NCBI GenBank assembly: GCA_016194285.1
Contig: JACQBZ010000069.1
Coordinates: 1-50,301, forward strand
Source of the DNA: Nitrospirota bacterium
GTDB lineage: Bacteria > Nitrospirota > Nitrospiria > JACQBZ01
Direction: 5' to 3'
DNA: 50,301 bases
The stretch's first letter is position 1. Every line of letters starts with the position of its first letter. The notes under the pieces are model-generated. The model ran no database searches. It was given only the letters and a program-made list of their open reading frames with translations, and was not told the origin of the DNA. This document shows positions 44,518-50,301 of this stretch, piece by piece. The position numbers and the translations under genes are program-made.

Positions 44518-44956
44518 CACCAAGCGCCTCGATATCCGCCAGATCTTTTTTCCGCCCCAGCGTTCTTTTGTTGCGAATGAACTCTTTCCTTCCCAGGTAG
44601 TGCACGGGAACATCGCCGAATTTTCCTTTGACTTGGCCAGCAGCCGCTTCCTCCCAGGTAACACCGGTGATGGACGTGACAATATCGATGCGAACCGGGG
44701 CAACACCGAGCTGCACGACCTTGTCTGGAACCGTGAAGTCCTCGACCGTCAGATCTAAAGAGCCAAGACCAAACTGAGAAAGCGCCCGGAGAACATGTTG
44801 CGCGTTCTGTGAATCAGCTCGGACAAGGATATCCATGTCCCCCGTATATCTCGGAGCCCCGTGGTACGCGAGCGCATAGGCGCCGACGATGATGTAGGAA
44901 ACATCATGGGCGTTGAACAACGCGAGCAGTTCTCTGAAGTCTTGCTGAACTTCCAT
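44510..44956 (-). CDS. Nucleotidyltransferase (DUF6036/MNT-like)
   Basis: The 148-aa protein has VGAYALAYHGAPRYTGDMDILV (residues 24-45). GAYALAYHG is the nucleotidyltransferase G-x-x-A-x-x-x-HG start and TGDMDI carries the metal aspartates. The C-terminal LADIEAL is typical of this family. Such proteins occur in toxin-antitoxin-like pairs (AbiEii, MNT). It overlaps the small upstream gene by 53 bp, fitting a linked pair. It lies inside the attC-bounded cassette. Activity is not shown. Confidence 0.78.
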   Translation of the reverse strand: MEVQQDFRELLALFNAHDVSYIIVGAYALAYHGAPRYTGDMDILVRADSQNAQHVLRALSQFGLGSLDLTVEDFTVPDKVVQLGVAPVRIDIVTSITGVTWEEAAAGQVKGKFGDVPVHYLGRKEFIRNKRTLGRKKDLADIEALGEE

Positions 44957-45086
44957 GCTGTTGCCTCCTCATCTGTTCAACGGCGGCGATACGCTCCTCG
45001 GGAGTTTTGGACAACCAGTAGGCAAGGTTATCTTTGACTTCCGAGAATTCTCGCAAATTCTTTTTTTGCACAACCTTTTTAATCAT
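44904..45086 (-). CDS. Small partner protein of the nucleotidyltransferase
   Basis: This 60-aa protein has VKDNLAYWLSKTPEERIAAVEQMRRQ, followed by HGSSARLQRTARVVQR. This helical motif often precedes DUF6036 nucleotidyltransferase genes. The ATG at 45084-45086 has a perfect GGAGGTCGCG ribosome site, so the longer frame is rejected. It overlaps the nucleotidyltransferase gene by 53 bp, suggesting translational coupling. A toxin-antitoxin-type function is plausible but unproven. Confidence 0.75.
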   Translation of the reverse strand: MIKKVVQKKNLREFSEVKDNLAYWLSKTPEERIAAVEQMRRQQHGSSARLQRTARVVQRP

Positions 45087-45131
45087 CGCGACCTCCGCAA
45101 AGTCCCTTTTCACTCTATCGTTTAATCTAAA

Positions 45132-45170
45132 GCCCTAACCGCCGGGCCGAACCCTTCCGCCCGCTCCTCC
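45132..45170 (-). other. Truncated attC-like remnant
   Basis: A 23-bp block (45145-45167) is identical to bases 44077-44099 of the attC site. It is followed on the minus strand by GTTAGGGC, a near-R' box that breaks GTTRRRY at the last base. The other half of an attC is missing. It marks the upstream edge of the cassette holding the nucleotidyltransferase module. Confidence 0.5.
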
Positions 45171-45232
45171 GTTGTCATGCTACGGCAAGCCTCAAAAGAA
45201 GTCAATCGGTTGAGCACAATGCCGGAAGCCGC

Positions 45233-45262
45233 TTGACGGCCTGTTGCTATCTACCTCATAAT
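45233..45262 (+). promoter_or_regulatory. Sigma-70 promoter of rsmD-coaD-aspC-fmdB, possibly leaderless
   Basis: TTGACG (45233-45238), 18 bp, CATAAT (45257-45262). Transcription would begin about 7 bp later, at or near the rsmD ATG (45269). There is no ribosome site before that ATG, so the mRNA may be leaderless. Confidence 0.65.
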
Positions 45263-45268
45263 GGTCTC

Positions 45269-45820
45269 ATGCGCGTGATTGCGGGAGAGGCAAAGGGGCG
45301 GCGGCTCAAGAGTCCTCGCGGGGCGGAAACCCGCCCGACGTCCGACAAAGTAAAGGAGGCGCTGTTCTCGATTCTGGGAAGCCGGGTCGTGGATGCGCGG
45401 ATGCTGGATCTGTTCGCCGGAACGGGCGCGATCGGGATCGAGGCCCTAAGCCGCGGCGCGGCCCGGGTCGATTTCGTCGAGTCGGATCGGGCCATAGCCG
45501 ACATTCTGGAAAAGAATCTCGCGGCCTGCGGATTTCAGGGGCGGGCCGAGATCCACCGGACGGACGCCTTCCGGTTCCTCAAGCAGTCCCGCGGCCCGTA
45601 CGATCTGATTTTCGCCGATCCGCCCTATCATGCCTGGCAGCTTAAAAAATTATTGCCTGCTGTCGAGCGGGGTGCTATGATATCTCCAGGCGGTCTTCTG
45701 ATCGTCGAGCATTTTCGAAGGATCGCGCTCCCAAACCCGATCGGGACGCTTCAGGCTGTCCGGTCGTATGAATACGGAGACACGGTCTTAACACTGTATC
45801 ACGGAGAAAGATCCAAATGA
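45269..45820 (+). CDS. rsmD: 16S rRNA (guanine966-N2)-methyltransferase
   Basis: This 183-aa enzyme methylates G966 of 16S rRNA during 30S assembly. It starts MRVIAGEAKGRRLKSP, with ETRPTSDKVKEALFSIL. LDLFAGTGAIGIEALSRGA is the SAM site, and DLIFADPPY is the catalytic motif IV. The ATG at 45269 is set by homology; an upstream in-frame ATG has no support. Its TGA overlaps the coaD ATG as ATGA. rsmD-coaD is a common pair. Confidence 0.95.
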   Translation: MRVIAGEAKGRRLKSPRGAETRPTSDKVKEALFSILGSRVVDARMLDLFAGTGAIGIEALSRGAARVDFVESDRAIADILEKNLAACGFQGRAEIHRTDAFRFLKQSRGPYDLIFADPPYHAWQLKKLLPAVERGAMISPGGLLIVEHFRRIALPNPIGTLQAVRSYEYGDTVLTLYHGERSK

Positions 45821-46305
45821 AAATCGGCGTATACCCGGGAACGTTTGACCCGATCACCAACGGGCATATCGACATTATCCGCAGGAGCCTGCGGATCTTC
45901 GACAAGGTGATCGTGGCGGTCGCCCCCAGTCCTAAAAAGAAGCCGATCTTCGATATTCACGAGCGCGTCGAGATGATCCGGGAGGCCATCCGGGACATCT
46001 CTAACGTGGAAATCGAGATCTTCGAGGGGCTGCTGGCCGAGTACATGAAACGCAAGAACGCCCATGCCATTATCCGAGGCCTTCGGGCGGTCTCCGATTT
46101 CGAGCACGAATTCATGATGGCCTTGATGAACCGCAAGTTGGACAGCGAGACCGAAACCGTTTTCCTCATGCCCAGCGAGGAATATTCCTATCTCACGTCC
46201 AGCGCGATCAAAGAGGTTGCCAGCTACGGCGGGGTCGTAAAAGATCTGGTCCCTCCGATCGTCGCCCGGCGCTTGCAGGACCATTTCAAGAAAAAGCAGA
46301 AATGA
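45817..46305 (+). CDS. coaD: Phosphopantetheine adenylyltransferase
   Basis: This 162-aa enzyme converts 4'-phosphopantetheine and ATP to dephospho-CoA, the penultimate CoA step. It has YPGTFDPITNGHIDII with the TxGH active site, RGLRAVSDFEHEF, and YLTSSAIKEVASYGG (SSxxVKE-like). Length is normal. It overlaps both neighbours by 4 bp. Confidence 0.96.
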   Translation: MKIGVYPGTFDPITNGHIDIIRRSLRIFDKVIVAVAPSPKKKPIFDIHERVEMIREAIRDISNVEIEIFEGLLAEYMKRKNAHAIIRGLRAVSDFEHEFMMALMNRKLDSETETVFLMPSEEYSYLTSSAIKEVASYGGVVKDLVPPIVARRLQDHFKKKQK

Positions 46306-47498
46306 AACTCGCCCAACGCGTCAACTCCGTCCAGCCGTCCGCAACACTGGCCCTTTCAGCCAAAGCGAAGGCGCTCAAGGCGCAAGGAATCGAGGTGATC
46401 GATTTCGGCCTGGGGGAACCGGACTTCGACACGCCCGAAGCGGTGAAGAATGCCGCAATCGAAGCCCTGCGGGCCGGCTTCACGAAATACACCGCGCCGG
46501 GCGGAATCGACGAGCTCAAAGCGGCCATCGTCGAGAAATTTCAACGGGACAACAATCTTCGTTACGAAAAGAATCAGATCGTCGTCTCCTGCGGGGCCAA
46601 GCACAGCCTCTACAATCTGGCCCAGGTACTCTTCGAGCGCGGCGATGAAGTGCTCATTCCGGCGCCGTACTGGGTGTCCTATCCGGATCAGGTCCGGCTC
46701 AACGATGCGACACCCGTCTTTATCGAGACACGGGAAGAAAACCGCTTCTTGCTGACGCGAGAGCTGCTTTCGGCCCGGATCACGCCCCGAACGAAGGCGC
46801 TGATCCTGAACACGCCGTCCAATCCGACCGGTTCGGCCTATACACAAAAACAGCTCGAGGAGCTCGCCGAGGTTATTCTGGAGAAACGGCTGATCGTCAT
46901 CTCGGATGAGATCTACGAACCGTTCGTGTACGATCAGTTCAAGCACGTCAGCATCGCGGCCCTCCGTCCGGAATTGAAAGATCGGACGATCGTCGTGAAC
47001 GGCGTATCGAAATCGTATGCGATGACCGGCTGGCGGATCGGATATGCCGCCGGACCGAAGGACGTCATCTCGGCGATCGAAACCGTCCAGAGTCAAAGCA
47101 CCTCGAACCCGACCTCGATCGCGCAGAAAGCGGCCGTGGCGGCCCTGCGCGGAGGGTCCCGTTTCACAGAGATGATGGTGGCCGAGTTTGATCAACGACG
47201 TCGTTATATTGTGAAGCGTTTGAACCAGATGCCCGCCGTAACCTGTTTGATGCCGATGGGAGCCTTCTATGCCTTTCCCAATGTCGCGGCGCTTCTGAAC
47301 CATCGCTGGAGGGACCGCGCTTTAAAGACGGCCAATGACCTCGCCGAATATTTTTTGGAAGAAGCCCGGATCGCCGTTGTCGCCGGAGACGCCTTCGGCG
47401 CGCCGGGACATCTGCGAATTTCCTATGCCACTCCCCTGTCGGCAATCGAACAGGGCATGGACCGGATGGCCGAGGCGATTATGAAATTGAAAAGATAA
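46302..47498 (+). CDS. aspC: Class I/II pyridoxal-phosphate aminotransferase (aspartate aminotransferase type)
   Basis: This 398-aa PLP enzyme has NPTG at about 174, ISDEIYEPFVYD with the aspartate and tyrosine that hold PLP, and NGVSKSYAMTGWRIGY with the Schiff-base lysine K237. The family is the thermostable AspB/AspAT type, which transfers amino groups between aspartate and 2-oxoglutarate; some members use prephenate. The ATG overlaps the coaD stop. Confidence 0.9.
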   Translation: MKLAQRVNSVQPSATLALSAKAKALKAQGIEVIDFGLGEPDFDTPEAVKNAAIEALRAGFTKYTAPGGIDELKAAIVEKFQRDNNLRYEKNQIVVSCGAKHSLYNLAQVLFERGDEVLIPAPYWVSYPDQVRLNDATPVFIETREENRFLLTRELLSARITPRTKALILNTPSNPTGSAYTQKQLEELAEVILEKRLIVISDEIYEPFVYDQFKHVSIAALRPELKDRTIVVNGVSKSYAMTGWRIGYAAGPKDVISAIETVQSQSTSNPTSIAQKAAVAALRGGSRFTEMMVAEFDQRRRYIVKRLNQMPAVTCLMPMGAFYAFPNVAALLNHRWRDRALKTANDLAEYFLEEARIAVVAGDAFGAPGHLRISYATPLSAIEQGMDRMAEAIMKLKR

Positions 47499-47520
47499 TT
47501 AAAAAGGAGGATTTCAGAAT

Positions 47521-47901
47521 TTGCCTATCTATGAATACGAATGCACATCCTGCCATGAACGCATCGAGGTGATGCAAAAAATAAACGACCCGCCGTTAAA
47601 AAAGTGTGACCGATGTTCCGGAAAATTGAAAAGGATCATCTCCGCTTCGGGACTAATGTTTAAGGGAAGCGGGTGGTACGTCACGGACTATTCACAGAAG
47701 ATGAAATCCACGGAAGGCAAGAAGCCGGAAGAAGGAAAAAAGAAAGAACCAGTCACGACAGTTCCAAAATCGGACAGTTCCTCGAAGTCAGACAGCCCCT
47801 CTAAATCGGACAGTCCCTCCAAGTCGGATAGTTCTTCTAAGTCAGATAGCTCCTCTAAATCGGAGAGTTCCTCCAAGAAAGAGTCCTTCTCCAAATCGTA
47901 A
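47521..47901 (+). CDS. FmdB-family zinc-ribbon protein with Ser/Lys repeat tail
   Basis: This 126-aa protein has CTSC (8-11) and CDRC (29-32), the FmdB/putative regulatory zinc ribbon that starts MPIYEYECTSC. It continues with KRIISASGLMFKGSGWYVTDY, which is conserved. From residue 83 the chain becomes repeats of K-S-D-S-S/P-S ending KKESFSKS. The start is TTG (47521) behind AAAAGGAGGATTT. It closes the rsmD-coaD-aspC operon. The function of FmdB is not known with certainty. Confidence 0.88.
   Translation: MPIYEYECTSCHERIEVMQKINDPPLKKCDRCSGKLKRIISASGLMFKGSGWYVTDYSQKMKSTEGKKPEEGKKKEPVTTVPKSDSSSKSDSPSKSDSPSKSDSSSKSDSSSKSESSSKKESFSKS
47767..47874 (+). repeat. 18-bp tandem repeat (six units) in fmdB
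   Basis: Six 18-bp units encode K-S-D-S-S-S, with P replacing S in two units and E replacing D in one. Third-codon bases vary between units. Partial units continue to about 47898. The copies make the FmdB tail. This is a coding minisatellite, not CRISPR, since units are contiguous. Confidence 0.9.
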
Positions 47902-47933
47902 TCGAGGTTCATCAAATCTTTCGATCCCGATCA

Positions 47934-48467
47934 TCATCTCCTGACGCGCTTTTTAAGGAATCCTTCCATGAACTTCTCAAAAAAGAACAGGTCCGTGGAG
48001 GGAATCGAGGCCTTGATCATCCGGCTCATCGCCCGACGGATCTGGAGGCGCGTAAGCTTGAAACGCCGGATGAGATAGAGCGCATCTTGAATGTCGGACT
48101 CGCGCATGACGCGAAGTTTCGACATGACGAGGTCCAACGGCGACAGGACTCGAACGGTAATCCGGCCCTTTCGCCAAAGTCGTTTGGCCCGACCGCGGTA
48201 TCCTGGCGGCAGATCAATCATTCCCCAATGAGAGACATCCTTGCTTAGATCGGCGGGGATATTGAGATACCGGAGAAGACGGCCCAACTGCGCGCCGGTG
48301 AGAGCGGGAATCTCGGCGTCCAGATCCCGCGTCTTTCGACGCCGGCCGTACAGCGCCATTGCTAAGCCGCCGAGGAGAATGATCTCGACCGGGCGCTTTG
48401 TTGTTTTTTCGACTGCGCGGACCAGTTTTCCAATTGCCTCTTCCGCAACCAGATACTCTCTCGCCAT
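47934..48467 (-). CDS. Nucleotidyltransferase-like protein (DUF6036-like)
   Basis: This 177-aa protein has IILLGGLAMALYGRRRKTRDLDAEI (residues 29-53), the GG...R-x-T-x-D-x-D nucleotidyltransferase pattern, and VRVLSPLDLVMSKL in the middle. Part of it resembles the antitoxin/toxin nucleotidyltransferase AbiEii. It overlaps the next upstream gene by 106 bp, unusually long. It differs from the 44510 protein but belongs to the same broad fold. Confidence 0.7.
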   Translation of the reverse strand: MAREYLVAEEAIGKLVRAVEKTTKRPVEIILLGGLAMALYGRRRKTRDLDAEIPALTGAQLGRLLRYLNIPADLSKDVSHWGMIDLPPGYRGRAKRLWRKGRITVRVLSPLDLVMSKLRVMRESDIQDALYLIRRFKLTRLQIRRAMSRMIKASIPSTDLFFFEKFMEGFLKKRVRR

Positions 48468-48799
48468 CGCTGCTCCTCTGATCGAGACACTGCGGCATTG
48501 AATATATCAGCTTGTCTTGAGTACCAAATTCGAAAGGGACGTCCAAGGAGAATCTCGGCTTGTGTCCGCCACAGCGCTCCCAGTCGGGATGCCTTTTCTC
48601 CCTGCCACAAATAATGAGCGGTCAGCCGCTGTGGCATTCGTATCCGCTTCCATGGAATTTCATTAATCGCCAGATAGAGCCAGACCAACTCCCGCGTTTG
48701 GGGATGAGACAGTGCGCTTCGCAGTACCTGCAACCGATCGCCCCCATACGTAACGTCGGTGTAAAGATAAAAGACATCTAAATCCGGGAGCTTTTTCAT
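48362..48799 (-). CDS. Hypothetical protein overlapping the nucleotidyltransferase gene
   Basis: This 145-aa protein starts MKKLPDLDVFYLYTDVTYGGDR and has RELVWLYLAINEIPWKRIRMPQRL. No motif is recognised. Its last 35 residues share DNA with the start of the nucleotidyltransferase gene in another frame, and read as low-complexity (QSKKQQSARSRSFSSAA). The real end could be earlier if the frame was altered. The pair looks like a two-gene system. Confidence 0.5.
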   Translation of the reverse strand: MKKLPDLDVFYLYTDVTYGGDRLQVLRSALSHPQTRELVWLYLAINEIPWKRIRMPQRLTAHYLWQGEKASRLGALWRTQAEILLGRPFRIWYSRQADIFNAAVSRSEEQRWRESIWLRKRQLENWSAQSKKQQSARSRSFSSAA

Positions 48800-48842
48800 G
48801 TCTGGAAGTATACTGCATAGAACAGCGAATCACAAGTTCAGA

Positions 48843-48881
48843 AACAAAAAGCCCGCCCCTGCATCAGCAAGAGCGGGCTTT
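48843..48881 (-). terminator. Intrinsic terminator after the 5S remnant
   Basis: On the minus strand AAAGCCCGC and GCGGGCTTT (9-bp arms at 48848-48856 and 48873-48881) form a hairpin over a 16-nt loop, followed by TTTTTG. It has the layout of an rRNA-operon terminator and lies just beyond the duplicated 5S 3' half. Confidence 0.85.
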
Positions 48882-48953
48882 GATTATACCCGGCGGCGTC
48901 CTACTTTCCCATGACTGCAAAGTCATAGTATCATCGGCCCTGGAGGGCTTAAC
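48882..48953 (-). pseudogene. Partial 5S rRNA duplicate (3' half)
   Basis: These 72 bp match 49760-49831 of the full 5S gene at 69 of 72 positions. The three differences all fall in one hairpin (GCCTgtaaAGGC versus GACTgcaaAGTC), and two of them are compensatory so that pairing is kept. The 5' half of 5S is missing; the sequence switches to the vapC end at 48954. It cannot make a whole 5S rRNA. Confidence 0.9.
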
Positions 48954-49380
48954 CGCCGTTGATCAGAAAAGGATTCAGGATTTTTACGTCTTCGATGGTT
49001 CGGCTATGTTGCAAATCTTCGCTGTAGATCCGGTCGCAACCCGACAGAATGGCCGAACTAAGAATGTTGGCATCCCAGAAGGATAGATGATGCCTCTGGA
49101 AAATCTCAAACGTCTTTTCAAGCGAGGCACGGTTCTCGTAAAAAATGTCCCAGCTTAATAAATCTAAAACGGCCGCCCGGGCATCACGAAATGTCATCTT
49201 GGTTGCTAATTTTCCGGTGACGGTTACAAAAAACTCTTTTAAAACTTGAAGACTGAGCACCCCGTTCGAGCCCTCCCAAAGCTGTTCAACAACCTGATTG
49301 GCTCTTTTCTTTTTTGTCGGATCGGCGCTATCGAAACAGTAGACGAGGATATTCGTGTCCACAAAGATTTTACCGCGCAT
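48949..49380 (-). CDS. vapC: PIN-domain ribonuclease toxin (VapC family)
   Basis: This 143-aa PIN protein has the acidic metal-binding set. D8 is in VDTNIL, E49 in VLKEFF, D103 in FWDANIL, and E121/D122 in SEDLQH. It would cleave RNA when freed from its antitoxin. It overlaps vapB by 11 bp. The TAA stop (48949-48951) falls in the duplicated 5S sequence, so the C-terminus LNPFLINGG may have been set by the insertion event. Confidence 0.88.
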   Translation of the reverse strand: MRGKIFVDTNILVYCFDSADPTKKKRANQVVEQLWEGSNGVLSLQVLKEFFVTVTGKLATKMTFRDARAAVLDLLSWDIFYENRASLEKTFEIFQRHHLSFWDANILSSAILSGCDRIYSEDLQHSRTIEDVKILNPFLINGG

Positions 49381-49606
49381 AAAGGTCGGTGCGATGGAAC
49401 CTTCTCTTGGAATAGTTCAACTTATAGTTCTTTCGGGTCAACCGAAAAAAATCTTTTTTCGCTTTAAGCCTGCCCTTCCCTGTTTTTACGATCGCTTTAA
49501 GATATTCAGCCAGTAATTGGGAAACGCTGGCATCTTTTTCGGCTGCAAGGACCCGGGCTTCTTTAGCCAGTTCTTCTTCCAACGCGATGGTGATATTTCG
49601 TTTCAT
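49370..49606 (-). CDS. vapB: Ribbon-helix-helix antitoxin (VapB family)
   Basis: The 78-aa protein starts MKRNITIALEEELAKEARVLAAEKDASVSQLLAEYL, a ribbon-helix-helix DNA-binding domain. The C-terminal part (AKKDFFRLTRKNYKLNYSKRRF) is basic and should bind and block VapC. The ATG has GGAG upstream and overlaps vapC by 11 bp. A palindrome between its -35 and -10 elements fits autoregulation. Confidence 0.83.
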   Translation of the reverse strand: MKRNITIALEEELAKEARVLAAEKDASVSQLLAEYLKAIVKTGKGRLKAKKDFFRLTRKNYKLNYSKRRFHRTDLYAR

Positions 49607-49627
49607 GATCCATTCTCCACAAAAATC

Positions 49628-49656
49628 ATGTTACACGAAATTCGTGTGGATGTCAA
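49628..49656 (-). promoter_or_regulatory. vapBC promoter with overlapping operator
   Basis: On the minus strand TTGACA (49651-49656), 17 bp, TAACAT (49628-49633): a consensus -35 and a good -10. Between them lies the perfect 15-bp palindrome ACACGAAATTCGTGT (49633-49647), an ideal place for VapB-VapC to block RNA polymerase. Confidence 0.8.
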
Positions 49657-49661
49657 TCCAG

Positions 49662-49700
49662 AAACAAAAAGCCCACCCTCACGTTTTACAAGGGCGGGCC
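49662..49700 (-). terminator. rRNA operon terminator
   Basis: On the minus strand GCCCGCCCT pairs with AGGGTGGGC (one G-T pair) over an 11-nt loop and is followed by TTTTTG. It lies about 60 bp beyond the full 5S gene, with a palindromic repeat between. The tail shares CAGAAACAAAAAGCCC with the terminator at 48843. Confidence 0.75.
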
Positions 49701-49709
49701 CCAAAACAC

Positions 49710-49758
49710 GTAGGGGCGCAGCATCCTGCCCGTCCGGCAGGCGGGGCTGCGCCCCTAC
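49710..49758. repeat. Palindromic GTAGGGGC repeat, copy 4 (single-hairpin form)
   Basis: The 49-bp element has 13-bp inverted ends GTAGGGGCGCAGC and GCTGCGCCCCTAC around a second hairpin (CCTGCC-GTCC-GGCAGG type). It is right beside the 3' end of 5S rRNA. Unlike copies 1-3 it folds as one long stem. Confidence 0.82.
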
Positions 49759-49762
49759 AGAT

Positions 49763-49884
<122 letters not shown>

Positions 49885-49949
49885 TTCTTTGAAGACTGGT
49901 AATTCAAACGCCGATTTGTAAAACCGAACTTATTAGAAGCAAAAATTAA

Positions 49950-50301
49950 GGTCAAGCCTCACGGCCGATTAGTACGGGTGAGCTACAGTCCTTACGAACC
50001 TTCCACCCCCCGCCTATCAATCTTGTAGTCTACAAGAGGCCTTTAGGGACCTTGCGGTCCGGGATATCTAGTTTTAGGGTGAGTTTCCCGCTTAGATGCT
50101 TTCAGCGGTTATCTCTTCCGAACATGGCTACCCAGCGTTGCTCCTGGCGGAACAACTGGAACACCAGAGGTTCGTCCGTTCCGGTCCTCTCGTACTGGGA
50201 ACAGCTCCCTTCAAATATCCTCCACCCACGACAGATAGGGACCAAACTGTCTCACGACGTTTTGAACCCAACTCTCGTACCGCTTTAATGGACGAACAGT
50301 C
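49950..50301 (-). rRNA. rrl: 23S ribosomal RNA (3' end, cut by window edge)
   Basis: The last about 350 nt of 23S rRNA on the minus strand. It has the sarcin-ricin loop AGTACGAGAGGACC (near 50188-50201) and the conserved ACGTTTTGAACCCA-type domain VI region read in reverse. It ends near TCGGCCGTGAGGCTTGACC. The 5S gene starts about 65 bp downstream. No tRNA lies between. Confidence 0.94.

Noticed and set aside
47767-47898. CRISPR-like repeat array in fmdB
   Set aside because: Units are contiguous with no spacers, and the repeat is an in-frame coding minisatellite.
49885-49949. tRNA gene in the 23S-5S spacer
   Set aside because: The spacer is only about 65 bp and no cloverleaf or CCA-end pattern is seen.

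Overview
The window comes from a Gram-negative (diderm) bacterium with moderately high G+C. It carries a nearly complete outer-membrane and lipopolysaccharide (LPS) assembly locus, plus the 3' end of an rRNA operon. Gene style and order suggest Nitrospirota or a neighbouring phylum; that is inference, and the partial 23S rRNA at the right edge would settle it. There is no sign of phage, plasmid or transposase genes.

Layout. (1) 1-9.7 kb, minus strand: nucleotide-sugar and O-antigen genes (methyltransferase, UDP-glucose dehydrogenase, GDP-mannose 3,5-epimerase with a frameshift, fcl, gmd, O-antigen ligase), then manB and manC with their own promoter. (2) 9.7-11.6 kb, plus strand: a diacylglycerol-kinase-family lipid kinase and a WaaP-like sugar kinase. 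(3) 11.7-39.8 kb, minus strand: 27 consecutive genes with gaps of at most about 70 bp and many 4-bp overlaps. They run bamA-skp-lpxD-fabZ-lpxA-lpxI-kinase-lpxB-msbA-DUF374-waaA/lpxK-lpxL/gmhB-rfaE1-rfaE2-Trm112-ICMT-GT2-waaF-waaC-GT4-asnB-GNAT-FkbM-GT4-deacetylase-GT4-methyltransferase. This looks like one 28-kb superoperon covering barrel assembly, lipid A, Kdo, ADP-heptose, inner core and outer core. (4) 40-43.6 kb: a holin-like membrane protein, radC, a tiny zinc-ribbon gene behind a near-perfect sigma-54 promoter, a lipoprotein and a GT1 glycosyltransferase. (5) 43.6-45.2 kb: an integron-cassette-like island with one well-formed attC site, an attC remnant, and a nucleotidyltransferase module. 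(6) 45.2-47.9 kb, plus strand: rsmD-coaD-aminotransferase-fmdB. (7) 47.9-50.3 kb, minus strand: a second nucleotidyltransferase, then a VapBC module lying between a partial 5S rRNA duplicate and the real 5S/23S genes.

How the genes work together. ManC/ManB make GDP-mannose. Gmd/Fcl convert it to GDP-fucose and the epimerase would make GDP-L-galactose-type sugars. LpxA/D/I/B/K, WaaA and the LpxL-like domain build Kdo-lipid A. RfaE1, the GmhB domain and RfaE2 make ADP-heptose for WaaC and WaaF. MsbA flips the core-lipid A, the ligase adds O-antigen, and BamA/Skp install outer-membrane proteins. lpxC, gmhA and the kds genes are not in this window.

Most notable: two enzyme fusions (WaaA-LpxK and LpxL-GmhB); two genes interrupted exactly at homopolymers (G8 and A9); a palindromic GTAGGGGC repeat family that supplies the TAG stop codon of three genes and apparently inserted in frame into the lipid kinase; an attC-bounded cassette; and a VapBC unit inserted beside a duplicated 5S rRNA 3' half.
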